Source of the DNA: Diphasiastrum complanatum
Taxonomy: Eukaryota; Streptophyta; Lycopodiopsida; Lycopodiales; Lycopodiaceae
NCBI GenBank assembly: GCA_029204225.1
Contig: CM055095.1
Location: 53,793,944-53,857,943, forward strand
Length of the DNA: 64,000 nt
Direction: 5' to 3'
The notes under the pieces were generated by a model. The model saw nothing but the letters and a program-made list of their open reading frames with translations. It did no database searches and was not told the origin of the DNA. Made by a program: the position numbers and the translations under genes. Position 1 is the first letter of the stretch. Each line of letters starts with the position of its first letter. Positions 42,430 through 53,505 of the stretch are shown piece after piece.

Positions 42430-44164
42430 GGGAGATCTTCTGATTGCTTGTAGAGGTACCGCTGGCATAGGAATATTTTGATCTATTGGATTTGGCTAAT
42501 TTGGTCGGATCTCTTCCACTGCTGCTTGATGTAGCTCTGGATTCTTCGTAGGTAGTATTCTACCAGATCTCAATCTCATTCACTGTTCAGGTTTGATACA
42601 ATGTGAAGGTATATGGCAACAGTGGATCTTGTTCGGGTGCTGATCAGTGGTTGATGATTGGAAGGGATGAAAGGAACACGAATAACTAACAAATTTTACA
42701 GGATGACAATTGAAATGGTTATTGAGAGATGATTGTATGGTGGCACATATTTGAATGGAGTTGATCACACACAAAAAAATGGATGTTGTAACGGTGCAGT
42801 TGGCAACAATGGTGAGTGATAGATGGCCTCGATGGTGCCGGGGCCTGGGGGACTGCACTGGCCCCCAGCACTAAACGGTATGACTTGTATAAGATCGAAT
42901 AGGTATTTTGCGAATCAAGTCACTAGTAGTATCAATAATTTTTTTGGATTTCCTTAACAGAAATCTTCGCCTGACTGATATATGTTTTATCACAGTGTAT
43001 TACCACTTTACGAAGCTCGACGAAGGTTCTTGTTGGTGAAGGATGGTTCAGCGAAAGTTCTGAAAACAATTTGGACACGATTTGGACTGGGAACCTTCGC
43101 CACTATCCTTCTGATGGAGACTAACCTTTGCCAAGCTGCTGGGAAGTACAGATTGATGATCAGAGGGCTGGCGAAGATTAGGCGAAGATTATCATGGCGA
43201 AGAATAGTCTGGCGAAGGTTCAGAAGGCAATTTGGCACTTTTGAGAGTTGGAAACGTTTGCTGGACTAGTTATGGGTAATATTAACCTTCATCCACTTCA
43301 CAGATACTTCAAAACAATGTTTTATGACTATTCTGAGCTCGACCAAGATTAATGATATACTGGCGAAGGTTTATGAAGGCTGGCGAAGGTTCAAGGGACT
43401 TAAATTTCTCTCTGAGTACTGGAAACGTTTGCCTGACCACTTATTCTTAATACTAAACTTCGTCGACTTCACTGAAGCTAGAAAACATGGAAAAGTAGCT
43501 ACTGGCAAACTGGCGAAGGTTTACAATAAGTATTTTTGCAAATATTGAAGTTGGCGAGGGTTTTGATGGCAAATTCCTATTTTTGGTGAGCAAGAACCTT
43601 CGCCAGAGCTCGTACACTCAGTATTAACCTTCGCCGACCTCCATGATGGCTCTGAAGCTGAAAATGAAGTTGGGCAAAAGTTGTCTGGGGTGTTTTGGGC
43701 TACTTTGAGATTCTGGACATTTTTTACAAAGGTTTTTTCATTTTTTTGGGCTGTTTTTTGGCAATTTTGGCAAACTAGCTGGGAAATAACCTTCGTCTGA
43801 CTAGTTGTAGGTACTGATGGTGTGGCAGAACGTACTGCTAGGTGGGTGAAGGTTGGTTTGAGCAGATCAGAAAGTTATGAGCCCTGATAGGTGTTTTTGG
43901 GCTCTTTTCTGGACAGTTTGTCAAAACTACATGGTTTTTTCTGATTTTTCTGATTTTTAGGATTTATGGAAGGGATAGGGTGCTGGGATCTGATGTTTTT
44001 CACCTCTAAATCTCCCTCCACAGATCATACAAGCAACAAATCATGAAAAAACAACAAATCTAACCTCTATTCCACACTAAACTACCCCCCACACATCCAT
44101 TCCACAAGCAAAAATCACAAGATGAATGCATGCAAGCTAAAAAGCAAGAAAATGCTAATCTATT
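42430..44164 (-). other. M leader with GGCGAAGG words
   Basis: About 1.7 kb without an obvious protein. Between 42960 and 43870 the word GGCGAAGGTT or its complement AACCTTCGCC recurs about a dozen times, in both orientations, with near variants (GTGAAGGTT, CCTTTGCC). A plus-strand frame of 95 codons at 42982-43269 results from these repeats and is not convincing. Confidence 0.6.
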
Positions 44165-44181
44165 CCCCGACAACGGTGCCA
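44165..44181 (-). promoter_or_regulatory. M primer-binding site (tRNA-Asp type)
   Basis: Minus-strand TGGCACCGTTGTCGGGG matches the complement of the plant tRNA-Asp 3' end (TGGCGCC-GTTGCCGGGG) except for two transitions. Both fit CpG or cytosine deamination. It places the 5' LTR at 44182 and beyond. Confidence 0.7.
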
Positions 44182-44452
44182 AAAAATTATAGCGGCCTTG
44201 GTTCACCTGTCACGCATAGATTCGTTCCCAAGGAAATAGTGCTTCCCTTGCGAAGTTAGCTTGCAAATCCTACTCTAACCACACCTAGATTAACCACATC
44301 TAACTATCCACCCTACTTTAACCACAAGCATGAGAAGGAAGAATAGATTACAATGGGGGAGGTGCTTACATCCTATCCTCTCTACTCTCTTAGAAATCAT
44401 TAACAACATGCAAGTAGAGAGAAGAAGCAAATGGAAAGCAAATACAAAATGC

Positions 44453-44518
<66 letters not shown>

Positions 44519-45000
44519 CAAGGATGTTCAAATCTCATTTGGGCATAATCTCCTCCTCCTATTGAACATGGAAATATGGTACAAAGGGTGCCTTTTTATG
44601 GATGGGAAAGGCCCTTGCCCCTTTCTCCTGTTGGTTAATTACAATGGCAAGGATCCTAATCCAAGCCTCCTATACTAACACAAAATGAATCTAGTGGTTC
44701 TAGAAAAGCACAAGGGCACTCACATGATTCATGTGAGTTCTAATTTGGGCCCTTTTAGCTTTTTTATTAACAACTTGACTTAGGGCCTCTAATGTCATTT
44801 TAGAGTTTTAGGCCCCTAGTCACTTATTCCTAATTCTACAAGTTCTACAAAACCAAATTGCGTGCTCATTGCGTTGGGCTTATACACGTAGGAAGCCAGT
44901 GCCCTCGCACTTATTGCTCTACATGTACAGTGTACTGTGGTGAGGCCCACTAAGTGCCCAACAACGAATGATAAGCAGAGGCCACGTGTCATATTGTCCA
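44182..45000 (-). repeat. M 5' LTR (outer border uncertain)
   Basis: Sequence upstream of the primer site without coding potential, containing a GA microsatellite (44456-44516). The LTR's outer border was not resolved, as no second LTR is visible; the end near 45000 is an estimate. Confidence 0.45.
44456..44516. repeat. (GA)n microsatellite
   Basis: About 60 bp of pure GA dinucleotides inside the probable M LTR. Confidence 0.95.
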
Positions 45001-45175
45001 ATTTTTGTCAAAAAGTCTCTTTTTTGTAAAAATAGCAGTATTATATTTGTAACTTTTGCCAAAACCTTTGTTGAAACTCTTGAGGGTTCTATTCATAGTA
45101 AGTTACCATTTTTGAATTCAAGGAATGTTAATTTTGTCAGATCTAGAAAAATATCTATTTTTACCCTCGCCAAAC

Positions 45176-46799
45176 TGTCAGAAATGGTGAACTCTTGCAA
45201 CTTTGCCGCGCCGCGAAAGTCAACGTGCCTTGACTCGAAGGTCGAACGATTCGTGAAGATCAAACAATTCGCGAAAGTCAACATGCTTCCAGGACAAACA
45301 AAGGACGAACCATTCGCGAACCATTCGCGAAAATCAAAAATGCCTCTAGGACCGCAAAAACCGCAAAGCGACGCAAAACGAAAAGAAACGAAAGAAACAA
45401 AAGGAAATCTTTCGCACTGCCAACTGGCAGCTCAACGGGCTTGGAGTCTTAAACTTCATGCCCAACTGAAATGGGTAGTATTGACAAAATGGCAAATCGA
45501 ATCCTATAGTATCTGAAGGCTACCCAAAATATGAGATGACCTACAGAGATGAAAACGAAAGAAAAAGATTCGAGTTGCACCACTACAGTGATGTAAGCTG
45601 GGCGACTGCAAAGATGACAACAAGTCCATAACTGGAGGATGTACCATAGCGTGCAGAGTTGCAATCAGTTGGATATGCAAAAAGCAAACCTTGGTAGCTC
45701 AATCTTCTTGCGAAGCTGAATATGTCGCAGTTTCAAAGGTGGCGAACGAGGAAGTGTGGTTATAGATGATGCTGGAGGCAATCGAGATACTACAAGGAGG
45801 ACCATGCACGATGATGATGGACTCTCAGAGTGCCATTTATCTATCCCAGGATCCTGTCTCAAAGACAAAACACATACCTCTGAAGTACCATCACATTCGA
45901 GATTTAATCTCAAAATGAGAGCTCCAGGTCCAGTACATAAAATCTGAAGACATGATTGCAGATCTACTCACGAAGCCGCTCGACAAGCCACTCTTCACCA
46001 AACAAAGAAAGACAATTGGATTAAACATGCAAAGCTGCAAGGTTCAAGAGGGAGTGTCAGAAATGGTGAAACTTTACCGCGACGCGAAAGCCAACGTGCC
46101 TTGACTCGAAGGTCAAACGATTCGTGAAGATCAGACAATTAGCGAAAGCCTAACGTGCTTCCAGGACAAACGAAGGACGAACCATTCGCGAAAATCAAAC
46201 ATGCCTCTAGGATCGCAAAAACCGCAAAGTGACCAAAAACAAAAAGAAACGAAAGAAATGAAAGAGAATCTTTCGCGTTGGTAGTTGGTAGCTCAACAGG
46301 CTTGGAGTCTTAAATATCACGCCCAGCTGAAACGGACAGTAACAATGGAGAGTAATTGATTAGCTGATTAGCGTTAACTACTCTTGTAATTCTTTGGTTT
46401 AGCTATCTTGTAAACTCCACACAATGGAGATAAAAACTATATTTCTGGATTATAATGGATACAGAAAGATACAGTGAGAAGTAGCAAGTAGAGTAGAAAA
46501 AGAAAAAGAAGAGAAACAAAACAGTTGTGTATGAAAGTCTGCCAACGAGCAGAATGCAGCAAAAGAGCAGAGCGTCAACCGCCAACGAGCGAGACACTGA
46601 CCATCTCGCTCTAAAAATTAAACTAATAAATTGATTGCTCTATTTTGTGCATCTCCTCGTCTTCCGTTGTCTTGATTGCTAGAATGAAATGTGTTCTGTG
46701 ATGTGTAGTTGTGTGTCTAGGTTCCTATAAGCTTCCGCACAAAAGAAAGTTCAAAGAAACAAAATCGTTTGCGACAACGAACCAAATCCGTTCACGACA
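45176..46799 (+). mobile_element. Copia H, internal-deletion derivative
   Basis: 5' LTR start at 45176 (TGTCAGAAATGG) is cut after about 300 bp and joined near 45480 to the end of RNase H coding (45520-46040). A polypurine tract (TTCAAGAGGGAG, 46043-46054) and a full 3' LTR (46055-46799) follow. Perfect 5-bp target duplication CAAAC lies at 45171-45175 and 46800-46804. RNase H words are readable (LVAQSSCEAEYVAVS, then ADLLTKPLDKPLF), with several frame breaks. The deletion of most of the interior happened within the element, since both outer ends and TSD are present. Confidence 0.9.
46055..46799 (+). repeat. H 3' LTR
   Basis: 745 bp from TGTCAG to ACGACA. The first 290 bp match 45176-45475 with changes, including TTCGCGAAAGTCAACGTG-type words. 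Confidence 0.88.
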
Positions 46800-47221
46800 C
46801 AAACTACAAAAGCCCTATTTTTGTGCATAAAGAACCTTCACCGGTTTTACCCTAGCCTTATCTAAAACGGATTCACTATCTGAGAGTTCGACGAAAGTTA
46901 GTTTTACCAAATTTGTCAAAAACTAGCCTGATCAGAGATCTTTTATCCAAAATAACATTGAAGAACCTTCGCTGAGTCAACCTTCATCCAAAAAACATTC
47001 GCCAATACTATTTTTAGGTTTTGATTTTCCAGATCAAGTCTGGGTCAAATTTTGAAAAATTCTGTTACAATTTGTTTCTGATTCTAAGAATTCATCATTC
47101 TTAGAAGTGTCTATCGCCTGATCATAGATCTTATTCCAAAAATCAGAAATCTGATTATTGTCAAGTGAAAGAAATTTTGCAGATCTGAACTGAGATAGAT
47201 TCTGATAGAAAATCACCATAG

Positions 47222-47475
47222 TTGGATCTACCCAAGTACAATGGATTATCTGATCCAGTCAGACTTCTCCAAATATATGCAGAATCTTGTGAAGTTTATG
47301 GCAAACTTTTTTCTCAAGATAAACTTAAGCTATTTCCAATGGCTTTAACGGGTGCAGCACAAGATTGGTATTATAATCAAGATGAAACTGAGCGTACAGA
47401 TTGGAAAACTATCAAACGAGCCCTTATCACACAGTTCAAACCTCGGAAAGTTTATGGAAGACCCTTTCCTACTTC
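47222..47475 (+). pseudogene. Gypsy J Gag capsid fragment
   Basis: DLPKYNGLSDPVRLLQIYAES and FPMALTGAAQDWYYNQ, then TDWKTIKRALITQFKP, are the retrotrans_gag capsid signature of Ty3/gypsy. The frame stays open beyond 47475, but the sequence there is LTR-like K and the added residues are not Gag. No upstream Met is near; the stretch starts at a non-ATG codon, so the true start is lost or further up. Confidence 0.8.
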
Positions 47476-47479
47476 TAAG

Positions 47480-47873
47480 TCAAATCACACGTGTGGATGC
47501 AAGATCAACAACAAAAATGACATTCCACACACTAGAAATCAAGACATCTTGAGAAATACACATGAGATGGACATAAAATCAAAAGCGATGAATTCTCCAC
47601 ATAAAATGAGAATAGATACTTTCTCCATGATGGTACTACTAGTTATAGCTGCTAAAATGTCATTTGGTCAATTTCCCTAAACTTGCCTTGAATGGTAACT
47701 TCTTGGTACTTCATCAAAATACCTAGAAATTCTAGTCTAGATGCAATGCATGAAATCTAGCCAATTAGAATGGGTCCAAATCCGACATCATCCATTTATC
47801 TACTTGCCAAAAATAGTACAAACACTATTTAGGCCTTTATTAGACAAATATAAATCTATCTCTAAGTTGAAAT
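47480..47873 (-). repeat. LTR-like sequence K, left part
   Basis: AT-rich sequence beginning with CACACGTGTGGATG. It continues at 53443-53505 after element I; the joined end (CTAGTTGAATTTTTCACA) resembles the right end of copia D's LTR (CTAGTTGAGTCTTTCACA). I take it as a solo or truncated LTR of D's family into which I inserted. Left border uncertain. Confidence 0.55.
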
Positions 47874-48487
47874 TGTTGAATTCACACATGTGGGACGCCC
47901 TACACATGTACTTTTGATCTCCTAAGCCCAATAATACCATAAAGATCAGACTAGCATTGATTGACAATAGGAAAGCTGATCATACAAGAAATATTATTGT
48001 GTTAAAAGCAAGATCTGTCAACAAAACATGAAACTAAGCACAATAAATGCCTCAACTCGGCTAGAGAGAGCATATGAAAGTACAAAACTCGAGTAGAGAG
48101 AGAGGGCACAAAGAGCTTAGTCTCCAAATTTGCATTACACACAAATTTCATCATCTTCTCAATGAGAGTACATCACATATATATAGACCCATGGACTCTC
48201 CTCCTACTTTGAGTTGAATTGGAGTTATGAATCCACCTCTCAAGCTATCTAGACTTATTCAAGCCACCTCACTATGTCTAATTGTGCCACCTAGTCTTTT
48301 CATGCATTAAATGTGGCAAGCAAAGTACAAATGGCAATTCCTATGGTAGCTCGAGTTTCTACTTCTACCTACCTTGAATATTTTATTCTAAGATGGGTCT
48401 TTACTAAGCCAAAAGAGCTTAATTCATCTTTGGCATTTTTAGGACCCCTACTTACAACATTAGATAGATTTTTCCAATATTTTGACA
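47874..48487 (-). repeat. I 3' LTR
   Basis: 614 bp, TGTTGAATTC to TTTTGACA on the plus strand. Next to the polypurine tract at 48488. Confidence 0.95.
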
Positions 48488-48505
48488 CTCCTCCTGAAAA
48501 TGTAT

Positions 48506-50418
48506 CTAATGTGGATCAAGCATCGATCTTGAGATAAGTCTAAGATTAGATCTATGCTTTGAAAAGGCACTTTTGCAAAGTGGCTTTGTGAGAAGATCAG
48601 CAATACATGAAGATGTGTCGACATGTTCCAAGTTGATTTCACCTCCAATGAGCTTTTCCCTTACAAAATGGTGTGCCACTTCTATATGCTTGCCTCTTGC
48701 ATGAAAAATAGGATTGTTTCCAAGAGCTTGGGCCGATATGTTGTCACATTTGATCAAGGGAAGATCATCCTCTTTGATACACTTTAGCTCCATGATTAAC
48801 CTCTTGATCCAAAGCACCTCTTTAGTTGTTGTAGTGAGTGCTTTGTACTCGGCCTCACAAGAAGATAGAGATATGGTATCTTGCTTCTTTGAAAGCCAAG
48901 ACACAAGATTGCCTCCAAGAAAGATAGTATATGCATTAATGGACTTTCAATCCATTTTATCACTTGCAAAATCGGAATCCGAATAGCCAACAATGGTTAG
49001 ATCTTCATTCTTGTACAATAAACCATAATCTTGAGTAGAAGACACATATGTTAGAACTCTCTTGGCCATTTTCCAATGTTGGATCTTAGGATCTTGCATA
49101 AATTGACTCAATTTGTGCACACAATAGCTCAAATCGGGTCTAGTGATAGTAAGCCAAATTAAAGAGCCTATAAGACTCCTATAAAGTGTGATGTCCCCAA
49201 AGGATCTTTCAAAACCTTTAATAGGATCTTTTACATGTTGCTCCATGGGAGTATCTATGCCTTTACAATTTTGCATATTGAATTTTCTCAACATAGAAAA
49301 GACATATCTAGATTGACAAATAAAAGCATACTCTTCATGAAAATCAATCTCAAGGCCTAAAATGTAATGGCTCTCTCCTAGATCTTGCATTTTAAATTCT
49401 CTTCATGATGCTCTTTAGTTTCTTGAACTAGCATCAAACAACTTCCACTAAGAATAATGTCATCTACATAGATTAGAAGAATGACAATATTACTACCATC
49501 AAACTTTAAGTACATAGAAGGATCATAGTCACTAAGCACAAATCCTAATAAAAGTAGAAAGTTGTTGAGTCTTGAATACCATGATCTAGGTGATTGCTTC
49601 AAGCCATAAAGACTTCTAAATAGCAAACACACCTTAGATTTATCCTTGATAAATCCTTGAGGTTGTTCCATGTACATCTCCTCCTCAAGATAGCCATTCA
49701 AAAAAGCGTTGGAGACATCAAGTTGATACAATTTCCACTTAAAAAACAAGGCAAGAGAGACTATGATTCTTATTGTCACCATCTTTGCTACAGGAGCAAA
49801 GGTTTCTTCATAGTCAAGGCCATATATTTGTGCAAAGCCTTTAGCACATAATCTTGCCTTGTACTTGTTGATGGAGCCATCATGATTGTACTTGATCTTG
49901 AACACCCACTTGCATCCAATGATATGCATGTTAGGTGGTGGATCTACTAGCTCCCATGTGTGGTTGGTGATCAAGGCATCATATTCAATCTTCATGGACT
50001 CATACCACTCCTTGGTATTGAAGGCTTCTTGGACATCTTTGGGCTCCTCATGAGAAACAAAATAAGCATAAGTGGAATCAAGATCCACTTGTTTTCCTTT
50101 GTCATCATAAGTGAGCCTCTTAGGCTCGGATCTCTCCCTCATGGATCTTCTAGGAGTGAAAATCCGAGGACTTCCATCTTCAAATCTCGAATCCTCCATA
50201 TGTTGATTGTCTTCAATAACAAAAGGTGATACATTTTGAGGTTGCTTGATCTCGGCCCCTTCAGGATTGTACTTTTCTTCTTCATGAAAAACTACATCTC
50301 TACTTTCAATTACTTTAGAAGTAGAGAGCATGTAGATTCGATAGGCTTTCTTGTTGGATGAATATCCAACCATTACTCCTTTGTTTGCACATGGATCATC
50401 CTTCTTTCTCGTTTCCAA
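48506..50418 (-). pseudogene. Copia I reverse transcriptase and RNase H (three segments)
   Basis: Segment 50418-49378 has the integrase tail (ESRDVVFHEE), linker and RT with CKWVFKIKY, GLDYEETFAPVAK, LYGLKQSPRSW and YVDDIILSG. Segment 49390-48947 continues RT end and RNase H (YILGLEIDF, ITRPDLSYCVHKLSQF, GYSDSDFASD). Segment 48904-48506 has LSSCEAEYKALT, KHIEVAHHFVRE and CIADLLTKPL. One frameshift and one stop separate the segments; catalytic residues are all present. The start codon listed for a segment is only the first possible codon, not a real initiation site. Confidence 0.9.
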
Positions 50419-50433
50419 GGGAATATGGACAAA

Positions 50434-52365
50434 TCATATGCATTCAAATACTCTAAGGTGATCAACCTTAGGTTTTTTCAAATAGAGTGTTTCATATGGT
50501 GACTTTCCTTCAAGTGCAACATGAGAGTGTCCATTGCAAAGATAGTTTAAAAAATTGATGGCCTCACCCCAAAAGTCTTTTGGCAAGGATGCCTCAATTC
50601 TAATGGTTTTGGCACATTCACACAAGGTTCTATTCTTTCTTTCAGCCACCCCATTTTGAGATGGTGTATATGCACAAGAAAACTCCCTTTTAATGCCTTC
50701 AAGCTCACAATAATCATGAAATTTATTGAAAGTGTACTCACCACCTCCATCACTTCTAAGAATCTTGATTTCGTATGAAAATTGCTTTTCAACTAGAGCT
50801 TTGAACTTTAGGAAATAGTCAAACACCATAGACTTTGAAGCTAGAAGATATAACCAAGTAAATCTAGTGAAATCATCAATGAAAGTTACAAAGCAAATAG
50901 CACCACCCTTGCTCTTTAAAGATGATAAGTGCACATCCGAGTGTATGAGCTCCAACGGATGTGTAGTCTTGATAGATGACTTTGAAAAAGGCTTCTTATG
51001 AGACTTAGATATGGCACAAGCCTCACATGGTTTGAAATTCTTGGAGATAAGATTAGGCAAGCCAATAGCTTTGGCTTTCTTGACCATGGACACCATAGAA
51101 CTATAGTTAGGATGTCCCAACCTTCTATGCCATAGTTCCTCCAAAGAAATATGAGAAGCAAAAGCACCATCACAAGAGTTAGCATACTCTTTGGGATCAA
51201 GCTTGTAGATTCCACCATATCTAGACCCAAATGCAAGGATCTCATCATGCTTCTTGATTGTACATGTATCAACATTGAAATTCACATCTAGTCCACTATC
51301 AAACAATTGCCCAACACTAATAAGATTTTTTGTTAACTTAGGAGCAAAAAGTACTTTAGATAGAGAAAGAACTTTTGATGAAGAAAGCTTTAGGGGAATA
51401 GTCCCTATGCCTTCAATAGCACACTCATGATCATTTGCTGTGTAGATGGACTTCTTGGCTCCTTCATAAGGTGACATGGATGAGAAAGAATGCTTGGAAC
51501 TACACATATGTGAGGAAGCTCCACTGTCGATATACCACGAACCATCCTTCTTGAAAGGTGATGAAGAAAAACTCGAGACCATAAGAGATCCCTCTCCATC
51601 ACTTACATGAGCATCTTCCTTCTCTTCATTAGAAATGTTGGCTTGCTTGAATTGACTCTTCTTCTTGAAGCAATTGGTGGCATAATGCCCCTTCTTGCCA
51701 CAAAAGAAACACTTGATGTTTTTCTTCTTCTTCTTGGATGTGAAAGCTTGAGAGGACTCATCCTGTTCTCCTTTCTCCTTGGAATTAAGATTGTTCTTGC
51801 TTGAAGAGGGTTGGTGTTGATTCTTACTTCTTGTCTTGTGCTTGTCTTTGGTAAAGAGAGCTTTACCATCAATGTTGAAGGACAGTCTCTCCATTTTCAA
51901 GAGTTTATACTCTTGTCTTGATTCTTCAGAAATGAGCACACTTTGGAGTGCTTCCAAACTTGGTAGCTCCTCCTTAATGGCATAACTTTGAACAAGGTTG
52001 TCATATTCCTCCTTTAACCCATTAAGTATGACTTGAACAAGTTCATTTTGGTTGATGGAGTCTCCTATGCATGACAATTCTCTATGGAGGTCTTTAACTC
52101 TCATTACATAAGTTGAAGCACATTCATCACTTCTCTGTACACTTTGAAAAAATTGGTTTCTTAGTGTTAGAAGTCTAGAAGTATTCTTTGCCTCATAGAT
52201 GGACTTGAGAGTATCCCAAGCATCTTTGGCATTAGTACAAGCACCAATTTCTTTTAAGAAGTCATTTGAGACATTCATCTTAATATAATGCAGAGCCATC
52301 CTACCTCTCTTTGTACTTTGGAATTTCTTGAGGAATTTGTGGTTCTTCTTGAATACCAAGTACAA
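50434..52365 (-). pseudogene. Copia I gag, protease and integrase
   Basis: 643 open codons from a non-ATG codon. Residues about 22-150 form the UBN2 capsid part, 219-232 a zinc knuckle (CFFCGKKGHYATNC), about 277-285 the protease site (YIDSGASSHM), about 410 GAG-pre-integrase (LWHRRLGHP), then the zinc-domain CEACAISK. The integrase core shows HSDV, SDGGGEYTF and NGVAERKN with the D-D-E residues. It ends at a TGA before the RT segment. Another frame upstream, with ATG near 52376, gives a plausible N-terminus (MDIVLGIQEE), so a frame change near 52300 is likely. Confidence 0.9.
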
Positions 52366-52817
52366 TATCCATCACATCTTGTAGTATTAAGACAACTTTT
52401 GGATGATTTTTGTGATCATTCAAGCAATAAATGACATGTACTCAAGATTTGCCACAGGTCTAGGCGCCCTACCTACGACTATTCAAAAGCTTATAACTTT
52501 TGATTGGCTTATCCACAATTGTCATGATTCAAATTGCATCAGATTCTACACATTTCTAGCTTTCTAGTGGGCTAATTTGCATGAAATTTGGATCTGAGGT
52601 GAGAGAGAACCACCAAACTAAAAATGGGCAAATTTCACACGTGCCTGCACCTGAAATTCCGTACAGTACCTGATCTGGACCATTCAAAGTGGTTTGAAGC
52701 TCTAAATCACCAGAAAACTGCAAACTAGCTAGAAAGTAGAATCTAGACAATTCCTAGCTTGAAATTTGATCAAATCTGCAAACTTTCTGATTAGGTTTGC
52801 TTGTAAATCTTAGGTAG
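52366..52817 (-). other. Copia I leader
   Basis: About 450 bp between primer site and gag, without coding potential; contains TTTCACACGTGCCTGCACCTG at about 52630, a word type found in other leaders here. Confidence 0.5.
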
Positions 52818-52829
52818 GCTCTGATACCA
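52818..52829 (-). promoter_or_regulatory. I primer-binding site (tRNA-iMet)
   Basis: Minus-strand TGGTATCAGAGC directly abuts the 5' LTR, which starts at 52830. Confidence 0.93.
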
Positions 52830-53442
52830 TGTTGAATTCACATGTGTGGGATGCCCTACACATGTAGTTTTGATCTCCTAAGCCCAATAATACCATAAAG
52901 ATCAGACTAGCATTGATTGACAATAGGAAAGTTGATCATACAAGAAATATTATTGTGTTACAAGCAAGATCTGTCAACAAAACATGAAACTAAGCACAAT
53001 AAATGCCTCAACTCGGCTAGAGAGAGAATATGAAAGTACAAAACTCGAGTAGAGAGAGAGGGCACAAAGAGCTTAGTCTCCAAATTTGCATTACACACAA
53101 ATTTCATCATCTTCTCAATGAGAGTACATCACATATATATAGATCCATGGACTCTCCTCCTACTTTGAGTTGAATTGGAGTTATGAATCCACCTCTCAAG
53201 CTATCTAGACTTATTCAAGCCACCTCACTATGTCTAATTGTGCCACCTAGTCTTTTCATGTATTAAATGTGGCATGCAAAGTACAAATGGCAATTCCTAT
53301 GGTTGCTCGAGTTTCTACTTCTACCTTTTTGAATATTTTATTCTAAGATGGGTCTTTACTAAGCCAAAAGAGTTTAATTCATCTTTGGCATTTTTAGGAC
53401 CCCTACTTACAACATTAGATAGAATTTTCCAATATTTTGACA
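52830..53442 (-). repeat. I 5' LTR
   Basis: 613 bp, matching 47874-48487 with few differences. An 80-codon frame in this LTR is partly kept in the other one simply because the LTRs are recent copies. Confidence 0.95.
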
Positions 53443-53505
53443 GAAATTTCATGTTGGCCTCAAAATCGCCAAAATAGATCAACTAAACTAGTTGAATTTT
53501 TCACA
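53443..53505 (-). repeat. LTR-like sequence K, right part
   Basis: Begins with the duplicated GAAAT of the I insertion and ends TTTTTCACA, like the right end of the D LTR. It continues the sequence left of 47874. Confidence 0.55.

Larger units (their letters stand above)
37709..44181 (-). mobile_element. Rearranged Ty3/gypsy retrotransposon M
   Basis: On the minus strand: tRNA-Asp-type primer site (44165-44181), long leader, Gag with zinc knuckles (42410-41364), protease (41336-40365), linker, RT fingers (39871-39311), an additional RNase H-like domain (39160-38525), an RT palm piece in reverse orientation (38366-38540), then RT thumb and RNase H (38362-37709). The extra RNase H domain and the primer site fit the Tat/Athila branch of plant gypsy elements. 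Integrase and 3' LTR were not found. Several stops and frameshifts are present. Confidence 0.85.
45001..47480 (+). mobile_element. Gypsy J leader and gag start, interrupted by copia H
   Basis: Sequence at 45001-45175 resumes at 46805 after element H; the join falls at the duplicated CAAAC. Words such as ACCTTCGCTGAG, CCTTCATCC and CATTCGCC (46850-47000) are like those in M's leader, so J may be the same family in the opposite orientation. A Gag capsid frame starts near 47222. Everything after 47480 is replaced by LTR-like sequence K. Confidence 0.6.
47874..53442 (-). mobile_element. Copia I, nearly complete
   Basis: LTRs at 47874-48487 (614 bp) and 52830-53442 (613 bp) are almost identical. 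Minus-strand order is 5' LTR, tRNA-iMet primer site (52818-52829), gag, protease, integrase, RT, RNase H, polypurine tract (TCAGGAGGAG, 48488-48497), 3' LTR. Perfect target duplication GAAAT lies at 47869-47873 and 53443-53447. Only a few lesions interrupt the polyprotein: a probable frame change at its start, a TGA at about 50432, a frameshift near 49385 and a stop near 48945. It is one of the younger insertions here. The same family as fragment C. Confidence 0.95.

Noticed and set aside
42982-43269. 95-codon Arg-rich frame in M's leader
   Set aside because: Generated by the repeated GGCGAAGG word, opposite to the element's direction.
48313-48537. Plus-strand frames in both I LTRs (also 53238-53477)
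   Set aside because: Shared because the LTRs are near-identical; they run antisense to the element and have no motif.
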